From the NCBI GenBank assembly GCA_020632575.1, contig JACKFH010000023.1:1-59331 (forward strand): a stretch of 59,331 nucleotides of DNA. The letters are read 5' to 3'. A program made the position numbers and the translations under genes. The DNA is from Candidatus Omnitrophota bacterium (GTDB taxonomy: Bacteria > Hinthialibacterota > Hinthialibacteria > OLB16). Shown here in pieces: positions 34,536 through 42,900 of this stretch. The notes beneath the pieces were generated by a model. The model was given only the letters and a program-made list of their open reading frames with translations, had not been told where the DNA came from and made no database searches. Each line of letters starts with the position of its first letter. Within the stretch, counting starts at the first letter, position 1.

Positions 34536-35663
34536 TTACTCATTCGGGATTTCGGGTTCGAGTCGGTCGGCGAGGAATTCGGCGATGACCGCATAGCCCT
34601 TCGCGTTGGGATGTCCTCCTCCCTTCCGGTCACCCAAGGCAATCTCCTCCTCTAGTCCCTCGTACTTCTCGAACACAGGAGTTGAGTCGATCACCTCGAA
34701 ACCGGCATCGACCGCGGCCGTCTCGAGTTGGGGGTAAAAGCGGTCCTTCAAGACCGTCCGATAGTATTTCAAATCGCGGAGATCGGGGAAAACGATCATG
34801 TAAGTCTTCGCGCCAATCTCTCGGCTTAGATCGCCAATTTCCCTCATCGACTCTTTGGCGACTTTCCACCCATTGAAGTCATCCCGATAGTAGTCGGTCC
34901 AAACCAATTGGTAGTGGGAGTCCAATTCCTCGGCGCCGGCATTGAACGAGGGAGAACCTCTCCACCATTCCAACAATCTCTCTTTGGCTAAAGACCGAAA
35001 GTATTGGAAATACTGGTAAGTGCGCATGTCCGTCTTGGGGTAGCGTTTGATTTTATAAAGAAGAGGGTGCTCCGCCTTCTCTTTCGCGTGACGCTCATAC
35101 TTGGCTTTCTTGTCGTGGAAATCGTTGACCGGGTAATACCCGACCAAAACGATGTCGGGTTCGAACTGATACCCATGGCGTTTGAAATAGACCGATTCGT
35201 TATAGGTTTCGTAACCGGCCAAGCCGGTGTTGATGACCTCGATGGATCGATTCGGGTGTTTTTCTTCAAGGATCTTCTGGAGCTGAGCGGGGTAGGTTTG
35301 GTCCTGGGGGATACAGACGCCATAGGTCCAAGAGTCGCCCAGGACGAGGATTCGAAACGTTCCCTCGGGTTTCTCGAGCGAGACTTCCGGACTCCTGAGG
35401 CCATGCGAGTTGATCGAAACCTCCACACCTTGGGCCTGTCCCTCGAATCCTGGGCGGAGAACATTACCAAGTTCGGGATCCGGCAGATACATTTCATGGC
35501 TATCCAAAGAGGGCAGGATAAGACGCATCCCAGCCTCCAGAATGCACAATGAAATGAAACAGGAGGCCAGGAAGAGTCCCCAATTCGTCCACCGGGAATG
35601 ACTCTTACCCTTGGGGGTTGGGCCCTTCTCATCCTTCGAAGCCTGGGATTCGTTTTCGTTCAT
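34536..35663 (-). CDS. Membrane-anchored SGNH/GDSL hydrolase
   Basis: 375 residues: a charged N-terminal cytoplasmic piece, one membrane helix at about 28-45 (WGLFLASCFISLCILEAG), then an SGNH domain outside. The nucleophile motif is ILVLGDSWTYG (Ser111), block III-like NTGLAGYETYNES follows, and the catalytic dyad end is near DRKGGGHPNAKGYAVIAEFL with the conserved His. Family members deacetylate polysaccharides or act as esterases, often near cell-surface carbohydrate genes. The target is unknown. It converges on the BCCT gene across an 18-nt gap. Confidence 0.88.
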   Translation of the reverse strand: MNENESQASKDEKGPTPKGKSHSRWTNWGLFLASCFISLCILEAGMRLILPSLDSHEMYLPDPELGNVLRPGFEGQAQGVEVSINSHGLRSPEVSLEKPEGTFRILVLGDSWTYGVCIPQDQTYPAQLQKILEEKHPNRSIEVINTGLAGYETYNESVYFKRHGYQFEPDIVLVGYYPVNDFHDKKAKYERHAKEKAEHPLLYKIKRYPKTDMRTYQYFQYFRSLAKERLLEWWRGSPSFNAGAEELDSHYQLVWTDYYRDDFNGWKVAKESMREIGDLSREIGAKTYMIVFPDLRDLKYYRTVLKDRFYPQLETAAVDAGFEVIDSTPVFEKYEGLEEEIALGDRKGGGHPNAKGYAVIAEFLADRLEPEIPNE

Positions 35664-35780
35664 GTTCCCACAATTCCATCCAACACAGTTTCATGATGAT
35701 CTACCGACAACCCGAATTATAGCGAGAGAAGGGTTGGGGTTCATCCCTTGAAATGGAATCGGTTTTCAAAGGACTATTGT

Positions 35781-36971
35781 ATGGGGGGAATTAAAGGAAA
35801 CGGCCCGATCTCTCTCGTTTCGAAACCCTCTCAATCAGGAGCCAAATACGTGTCAAGAAGTGTTCCTTTCCTTCTTCTTTTCTTAATGATCTGCCTGAAC
35901 TGCGCGCACCCCTGCGCCATGTTCACCCTCGCGAGGGATGGTCTTGTGCTCTTCGCCAACAACGAAGATTACATCAAACCAGGGTATGTCTGGTTCACCC
36001 CGGGGGAGGAGGGGAAGTACGGCCGGATCAATTTCGGATTCAACGACCATTTCGCACAGGGAAGCATGAACGAGGCAGGGCTCTGTTTTGACGCAGCCAC
36101 GGTTCCCGAGATTCCTTTCGAACCCGATCCCTCGAAAAAGAAGGTCAAGAACCTCCTCGAAAAGATCATGGATGAGTGCTCCACGGTGGAGGAAGCAAAG
36201 AAATATTTCGAGGAGTACAACTGCACTCACCTTTCGGGCGGGCAATTCATGTTCGCCGACCGTCACGGGGATTCGATGGTGGTTTCATACCTGCCGGATC
36301 GGGGCGTTCTGTTCTCGGACCGGGCTGGAGATTTTCAACTGATCACCAACATCCGTAATGAGGCCTCCGGATTTCGCTGCGAACGGTATGTCCTCGCCGG
36401 GCGGGTTCTGACTTCCGGTAGCGATTTTTCGGTCGAACTGGCAAGGGATGCGTTGAACGAAATTCACCAGGAGGGAAAGCAGGCCTTTACCTCTTACTCC
36501 AACATTTTCGATCCGGTGAATTTGAAGATTTATGTCTACAACCTTGCGAATTACGAGGAGCAAATCGAGTTCGATCTCAAGGAGGAACTCGCAAAAGGGA
36601 AACACTCGGCTCCTCTCGCCGACCTGTTCAATTCGGATCGAAAGGTTTCAGATGTCCGCGATGTTCCCGTCCGAAAATTCGAAACGGAGATTCAACTCGA
36701 CCCAAAGATCCTCGGCAGGAACGCGGGCGAATATTTGAGCGAGAATCCGCCCGCGACACTCACCCTTTCAGTCGAAGGGAATGGTCTCGCGATGACCTCG
36801 GGAGAGGGAAACCCGGCGCACCTTTTTCCCGAGTCCAATACGTCCTTTCGAATCCGAGAGGGGGGTCAGATCACATTCGATGTGGCCGAGGATGGTTCTG
36901 TCCGCGGGTTTACCCTCCACCGTTTCGGCGACCACTACGCGAAAAGAAAATCGCCATCCCGGGAAGAATGA
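35781..36971 (+). CDS. Ntn-hydrolase, choloylglycine hydrolase/acyltransferase-like linear amide hydrolase
   Basis: 396 residues from ATG 35781 with AAAGGA upstream; a TTG at 35748 is possible. A signal-like hydrophobic stretch (VPFLLLFLMICLNC) runs into CAHPCAMFTLARDGLVLFANNEDY, where Cys45 is the probable nucleophile that becomes N-terminal after cleavage. The following conserved parts (NEDY, FAQGSMNEAGLCFDAA, SGGQFMFADRHGDSMVV, LITNIRNE) are those of the linear amide C-N hydrolase/acyl-CoA:6-APA acyltransferase family. A C-terminal domain of about 120 residues is extra. It likely hydrolyses amides or peptides outside the cytoplasm. The 3' end overlaps the convergent VTT gene by 62 bp. Confidence 0.82.
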   Translation: MGGIKGNGPISLVSKPSQSGAKYVSRSVPFLLLFLMICLNCAHPCAMFTLARDGLVLFANNEDYIKPGYVWFTPGEEGKYGRINFGFNDHFAQGSMNEAGLCFDAATVPEIPFEPDPSKKKVKNLLEKIMDECSTVEEAKKYFEEYNCTHLSGGQFMFADRHGDSMVVSYLPDRGVLFSDRAGDFQLITNIRNEASGFRCERYVLAGRVLTSGSDFSVELARDALNEIHQEGKQAFTSYSNIFDPVNLKIYVYNLANYEEQIEFDLKEELAKGKHSAPLADLFNSDRKVSDVRDVPVRKFETEIQLDPKILGRNAGEYLSENPPATLTLSVEGNGLAMTSGEGNPAHLFPESNTSFRIREGGQITFDVAEDGSVRGFTLHRFGDHYAKRKSPSREE

Positions 36972-37572
36972 CCGAGGCAAGGAAAGCGACCAGGAAAGAA
37001 TTGATGTTGGCGGCATAGGCCCCTATGCCCGCATAGACAAGCGACACCCCCAGGTTGGCCAGGCTGGAAACCAGAGTGAACCTCACAAAGGGGATACGGC
37101 TCATGCCCGCGTAAACGACCGAAGCCTCGGCCAGGACCGGAATCGGCCGGAACACCGCCACCATCCAATCGCCCCAGCGTTCCCCGCCCTTTTCGAGTCG
37201 CTCGAGCTCATGGGTCCCGACAAACCGGTCGGCGGCTTTTCTTCCAAGGGATATCCCAGTCCCATACCCGGCGAAACAACCGAGGATCATTCCCACCAAC
37301 GAAACAATCAGACCGGTGAAGAACCCCAGGTAGTGTCCGCAAGCGGTGCTAACCAAACTTGAGGGGACTGGCAGAAAAACATCGAGCGCCAACGATCCGC
37401 CGAGAAATATTCCCAGGAAGAATCGATTCTCCGGTCCCTTCTCGATAAAGTTTTGGGTGAGAGATTCGATTCGATCTCCAAAAATCAGAAACGGGACGAT
37501 GATCAACGCCGCAACCGCCAGCCAAAACAGGATCCATCGAAAAGTCGGACGTTTCTCCTCGCCTAAAGTCAT
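36910..37572 (-). CDS. VTT/TVP38 (DedA-like) membrane protein
   Basis: 220 residues with about six membrane segments. Marks of the VTT family: GGSLALDVFLPVPSSLVSTACGHYLG, GYGTGISLGRKAADRF, and the RPIPVLAEASVVYAGMSRIPF re-entrant loop. TVP38/DedA proteins are membrane transporters or scramblases, some now known to flip lipid carriers such as undecaprenyl phosphate or phosphatidylethanolamine; which applies here is unknown. The gene converges on and overlaps the Ntn hydrolase, and no terminator separates them. Confidence 0.87.
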   Translation of the reverse strand: MTLGEEKRPTFRWILFWLAVAALIIVPFLIFGDRIESLTQNFIEKGPENRFFLGIFLGGSLALDVFLPVPSSLVSTACGHYLGFFTGLIVSLVGMILGCFAGYGTGISLGRKAADRFVGTHELERLEKGGERWGDWMVAVFRPIPVLAEASVVYAGMSRIPFVRFTLVSSLANLGVSLVYAGIGAYAANINSFLVAFLASVILPGMAIFFSRSGRRNGGG

Positions 37573-37648
37573 CTTGCCTCTCGGAACTTCAATCGGAGAT
37601 TGGGCGTGTTAGAATGAATTTTGCTTTGTTCTTTTTTGGGATGCATTC

Positions 37649-38173
37649 ATGTCGAATCCTATTGAAATCAACCGATTGGAGAAAGAGGAGCCGATGGTCG
37701 ATCCGAACCTGTCCCAGCGTGTGGAAGAGAAACTGAAAGGGGAGGCCAATTACCAAGGGGCCCTCGATTGCATCCTCGAGGAATTCGAAGCCGCCACCGG
37801 CTCGATTCACCGCGCCGATCACGAAACCAGATTCCTTCACTTAGTCGTGCAAAAGGGGATCCCCGAACAGATTCTCGTGGTGACCACAACCATTCCCTTC
37901 GGGAAGGGAATGGCGGGAGTCTGTCTCGAAAGAGCCGAGCCGGTGACCATGTGCAACCTTCAAACCGACGATTCGGGTGTCGCTAAACCCGGAGCCAAAC
38001 TGACTCAGGTGCAAGGCGCAATTGTGGTCCCCATCTTTAGCGGAGATGGTGAAACCGTGATCGGAACACTAGGCATCGGAAAACCGATAGAACACGATTA
38101 CACGGACCAAGAGATCCGGATTCTAAAAGACTGCGCACTCGAATTCGCCAAAGCAATGGCCCAAAAAGAATAA
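37649..38173 (+). CDS. GAF-domain protein
   Basis: 174 residues consisting of almost only one GAF domain: ALDCILEEFEAATGSIHRAD, LHLVVQKGIPEQI, IPFGKGMAGVCLERAEPVTMCNLQTD, GAIVVPIFSGDGETVIGTLGIGKP and a closing helix. No attached enzymatic or output domain, so it may be a stand-alone small-molecule or redox sensor. The start could alternatively be ATG 37694 but that would crowd the ribosome site. It stands 44 nt before the sulfatase on the same strand. Confidence 0.85.
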   Translation: MSNPIEINRLEKEEPMVDPNLSQRVEEKLKGEANYQGALDCILEEFEAATGSIHRADHETRFLHLVVQKGIPEQILVVTTTIPFGKGMAGVCLERAEPVTMCNLQTDDSGVAKPGAKLTQVQGAIVVPIFSGDGETVIGTLGIGKPIEHDYTDQEIRILKDCALEFAKAMAQKE

Positions 38174-38216
38174 TCGATACCTGACCCTTTCAATTGGATG
38201 GAGGAGTTTTGATTCA

Positions 38217-39569
38217 ATGTTTTCAAAAACGATACGCACATTCACCATTCTGGTTTTGCTCTGGATGCCTGGAGCATTGGTTGCCGAACGACCGCCCAAT
38301 ATCGTGATGATCCTGGGTGACGATGTGGGATACGGCGATTTGGGTTGTTACGGCAGCGAGATCAACAAGACTCCAAACATCGACAAACTGGCGGACCATG
38401 GTCTGCGTCTGACTGATTTCCATACAAACGGACCCATGTGTTCCCCCACTCGCGCGGCGCTCCTTACCGGCAATTACCAGCAGCGGTATGGAAAACGATT
38501 GGATCGCGCACTCACCCATGACCCAGGCCCCGAGAACGGACTGCCGCCGGAGGCGGTGACCATCGCCGAGGTTCTGAAAAAAGCGGGCTACGCCACTGGT
38601 ATGTATGGGAAATGGCACCTGGGCAACAACCTCAGGGTCTGGCCGACCAAACAGGGTTTCGATGATTTCGTCGGACTCGCAACGGGCGATGGGGATTTTC
38701 ACACCCATATTTCTCGGGAAGGGCACGAGGATTGGTGGCACAATGAAGAGATAGACATGGAAGAGGGGTACACCACCGATCTGATCACCCAGCACAGCAT
38801 CGATTTCATCAGGGCTCACCAGGATGAACCCTTCTTCCTCTATATCGCGCATCTCGCCATCCACTTCCCCTGGCAAGGCCCGGAAGATCCACCCCACCGG
38901 CAAGAGGGCAAGAACTACGCGGATGACAAATGGGGGATCATCCCAGACCGAAGCAATGTGGCGCCGCATGTAAAGGCGATGATTGAAAGCCTCGACGATA
39001 GCGTTGGGAAAGTCGTTTCGACCTTGGAAGATCTCGGATTGGCCGACAACACCCTGGTGGTCTTCTGTTCGGATAATGGGGGATACCTCAATTACAAAGG
39101 CGGGTTCGAAAACATTTCCAGCAACGGTCCTCTCCGGGGGCAAAAGACGGAACTCTACGAAGGGGGACACCGTGTGCCCGCGATCTTCTATTGGCCCAAT
39201 CGAATCCGGAGTGGAGAATCGGAAGAGACAGTCCTGACCATGGATCTCTTCCCGACGTTCACGGCGGTCGCGGATGCGACCTCGGAAGAAACTGATGTGG
39301 ATGGAACCGATCTCAGTTCATTCCTTTTTGAAGATAACAATCTTCAGGATCGAACTATCTTCTGGCGCGCGAATGAAGCGTGGGCGGTCAGGCAAGGACC
39401 CTGGAAACTGTATGGGGATGAAAACGGTGTCACGCTGTACAACCTCGACCAGGATATAGGGGAAACCAAGGACCTCTCCAAGGAACACCCGGACCTTGTC
39501 GCCCGAATGACCGAGGCGTGGAAGGATTGGGAAGCGGATGTCGACGCCAGCGCGGAGCCGTTTAACTGA
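38217..39569 (+). CDS. S1-family sulfatase, secreted
   Basis: 450 residues with GGAGG before ATG and a signal peptide (FTILVLLWMPGALVAE). The N-terminal metal motif is GDDVGYGDLGCYG (Asp35, Asp36), and the formylglycine site is C75-S-P-T-R79 (GPMCSPTRAALLTG), which requires a maturase not seen in this window. Further: MYGKWHLGN, LAIHFPWQGPEDPPH, VVFCSDNGGY and ELYEGGHRVPAIFYWP. It removes sulfate from a sulfated sugar, probably a marine polysaccharide; the exact substrate is unknown. Such genes are numerous in marine PVC bacteria. Confidence 0.94.
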   Translation: MFSKTIRTFTILVLLWMPGALVAERPPNIVMILGDDVGYGDLGCYGSEINKTPNIDKLADHGLRLTDFHTNGPMCSPTRAALLTGNYQQRYGKRLDRALTHDPGPENGLPPEAVTIAEVLKKAGYATGMYGKWHLGNNLRVWPTKQGFDDFVGLATGDGDFHTHISREGHEDWWHNEEIDMEEGYTTDLITQHSIDFIRAHQDEPFFLYIAHLAIHFPWQGPEDPPHRQEGKNYADDKWGIIPDRSNVAPHVKAMIESLDDSVGKVVSTLEDLGLADNTLVVFCSDNGGYLNYKGGFENISSNGPLRGQKTELYEGGHRVPAIFYWPNRIRSGESEETVLTMDLFPTFTAVADATSEETDVDGTDLSSFLFEDNNLQDRTIFWRANEAWAVRQGPWKLYGDENGVTLYNLDQDIGETKDLSKEHPDLVARMTEAWKDWEADVDASAEPFN

Positions 39570-39642
39570 TTGCCTTTCGAAGCCTGCGAAAGTGGGTTGA
39601 TCGGTGAATGAAATCGGAACGCCATTTGAGGTTACCCTTGGT

Positions 39643-39847
39643 GTCATTCCGACGTGAGGAGGAATCTGTCGGGTGGTGAAAGTTCGAATGAATGATCCAA
39701 GTAATCGGGTGCGATCCACCTCGCCACGGGATCAATCCCGTGGCTACACACATCGAAGTCCGTTGAAACGGACTCGACTCGATGGGGCGTTCGGGGAATG
39801 GATGAAGCGGATCCCTCCAATCAGATTCCTCCTGACGTCGGAATGAC
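39643..39847. repeat. 205-bp inverted-repeat element
   Basis: Bounded by 26-bp inverted repeats (39643-39668, starting GTCATTCCGACG, and 39822-39847, ending CGTCGGAATGAC) with one mismatch. Inside are two small palindromes, CACGGGATCAATCCCGTG and GTCCGTTGAAACGGAC. No coding capacity. It lies in the 350-bp gap before the large haem protein and looks like a non-autonomous element or nested palindrome. Confidence 0.75.
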
Positions 39848-39920
39848 ACGGATGGGAGTGTGCCGGTAACTTTGATTGGTTTATTTGATTCGAGATTGTA
39901 TTTTTCATTGGAGAAGATTT

Positions 39921-42900
39921 ATGCGAGGTGCGCGGTATTCATTCATTGGGTTGTTCTTGGTTTACATCTTCGGTTCGTTACAAACTGCTGAATCGGAAGT
40001 CGCTAACCTTCAACCATTGCTGCGTTCGGAGGTCCTGGCCCAAGAAGCCAGGAGCCTTACGCACCTCGACGAGATCGATCCCTATGCTTTTGGACTGCAT
40101 TCGGCCAAATTGACGACTCCTCAATGGATCGGCGAAGAGGGAGTCGAGTCGGCGGTGGTCCTATCCATTGACGATCTGAGCGATGCGACCAAATACGAGA
40201 ACTATCTTCGACCAATCCTGAACCGTTTGAAAGAAATCGATGGCCGGGCGGGCATGACGATCACCGCCAATCGGCCCAAACCGGATGAACCCTTGATCCA
40301 GAAGTGGCTGGAGGAGGGGGTGAGCATCGAGGCGCACACGACCAAGCATGCCTGCCCGATGCTCTGCAAAAGCGACCTCGCGGAGAACAAGGCGGACTAC
40401 GATCAGTGTGTGGATCTGCTCTTTTCAATTCCGAACAACGAGCCGGTCGGTTTCCGGGTTCCCTGTTGCGACTCAATGAACGCAACAAGCCCGTGCTTCT
40501 TCGCCGAACTTTTTGGAAAAACCACACCCAACGGGAATTTCCTGACCCTGGATTCCTCAGTCTTTACGATCTTCACACCCGATGACCCCGCCCTTCCAAA
40601 GGATTTAGTCGAGGAACCCGATGGTCGAGGACGGTTTCAGAAATACGTCCCTGAGGACCGCGGGTTTGTCAACTCGATCGAGAATTATCCCTACCCCTAT
40701 ACGATCGGGAATTTCTGTTGGGAACTTCCGGGGGTGATGCCGAGCGACTGGAACGCTTTTCATTTTCACGAGGCCTATAACCCCTATACAGTCGAGGATC
40801 TCCAATCGGCCATTGATATCACGGCAATCAAACAGGGATTGTTCACCCTGGTCTTTCATCCGCACGGATGGATTCGAAACGATCAGATTGTTTCCCTCAT
40901 CGATCACGCGGTTTTTCATCATGGAAATAAAATCAAGTTCCTGAGTTTCAAAGAGGTGTCGGACCGTCTCACCGAGAACTTATTGCTCGGTCAGTCCATT
41001 CGTAACGAGAAGGGCGAGGACAATGGAGTTCGCATTCTGGATCTCAACGGCGATGGCTTCATGGATGTGGTGATCGGGAATGACAATCTCAGAATCACTC
41101 GTGTCTGGAATCCAGAAAAGAACGAGTGGATCGATTTCTCGTTTCCAGTCTCATTCCACTCAGTCGATGGAGATGGGAATCGTTTTTCAAACGGTATTCG
41201 TTTCGGAATCTTCGGGGAAAACAGCCAAGTCGGTTTTCTTTACGCCAATGGGAATGAATCCAGAGGGTGGTTGTTCGATGGATCGGAGTGGGTGGAGGAG
41301 AAAGATCTTGTCCCAGCCGCCCAAGGTTTTGTCACAGCCACAGGAGGAAAAGACACCGGAGTCCGTTTGATCGATTTGAACGGCGATGGCTCGACGGAAC
41401 TGCTAAACGGGTGGCCAAGCGCGGGCCAGGTTCTTGTCTGGAAATCTGACAAGTGGAAGTCGCTTCCCTTTTCTCTACCCAAGAATGTCCAAATCGTTGA
41501 CAACCAAGGCGGCGATTTTGGAACCCGGTTCGTGGATCTCGATGACGATCTCGATTTGGATTTGGTGTGCTCCAACGAAAAGGGGTCGGCGGTGTATCTT
41601 TTCCAGGACATGGAAACGGGATGGGGAGATGCCATCCTGGACGAGAAACCGGGATCCGAAGATGCGCTTCCACTCATCGCACGCGACGGAACAAACAACG
41701 GGGCCTGGTTTCACTCAAGAACCCTATGGGTCAACAACGAGGCCACCGATCAACTCGAGAATAAGGTCGCCAAAAAGACCTTCAACGAAATGCTGAGGGA
41801 TGCGCGTCTACCCTCCAAATCGAAGGAGGCGGCCCTGAAATCCATTCACACTCGCCCCGGTTTTGAAGTCGAGTTGGTCGCCGCTGAGCCCTTTGTGAAA
41901 GATCCGGTCGCCTATTCCTGGGGACCTGATGGAAAACTGTGGGTCGTTGAAATGGCCGACTACCCAGAGGGGATCGATAACAAGGGAAAGCCAGGCGGAA
42001 GGGTCCGTTATCTCGAAGACACCGACCGGGATGGAGATTACGATCGGTCGACTCTCTTCCTCGATGGTCTCACCTTCCCGAATGGAATTCTCCCATGGCG
42101 TGACGGTGTCCTGATCACCAGCGCGCCGGATATCCTTTACGCGGAAGACACGGATGGCGATGGGAAAGCCGATCGGAAGGAAACCCTCTACACCGGATTC
42201 GGAAATATCAATGAACAACACCTGATTAACGGCCTCCGGTGGGGGCTCGATAACTGGGTTTACTGCGCAAACGGGGACAGCGGGGGTGATATACGATCGC
42301 TGAAGACTGGAAAGACAGTCGAACTGCGGGGACGGGATCTTCGTCTCAAGCCGGACGAGGGTCTGTTGGAGGCGATCGAGGGAGAGGCGCAATTCGGCCG
42401 TCCCCGTGACGACTGGGGGAACTGGTTCGGGTGCGCCAACCCGAATCCAATGTGGCACTATGTTCAGAAGGATTCGTATATCAGCCGAAACCCGTATCTG
42501 GCCGCGCCCCGTTTCAGGAATAATGTCTCGGTGGTTCCCGGTCCCTCGCCAGTCTTCCCGGTCAGCAGAACTCTCGCGCGGTTCAACGATCCTTGGGCGG
42601 TGAACCGATTCACCTCGGCATGCAGCACGATGGTGTATCGCGATGACTTGCTGGGGTCGCTGTTCGCTGGCAACTCTTTTGTCTGCGAGCCGGTGCACAA
42701 CTTGGTGCATCGCGAGATCATGGAACCGGATGGAGCGACTTTTTCGAGTCACCGCGCAATCGACGAACGAAACTCCGAGTTCTTCGCCTCTACTGACAAC
42801 TGGAGCCGACCGGTGATGACCCGAACCGGGGCCGATGGGGCGCTTTGGATCGCCGATATGTATCGGGAGCAGATCGAGCACCCGGCTTATGTCCCGAAGG

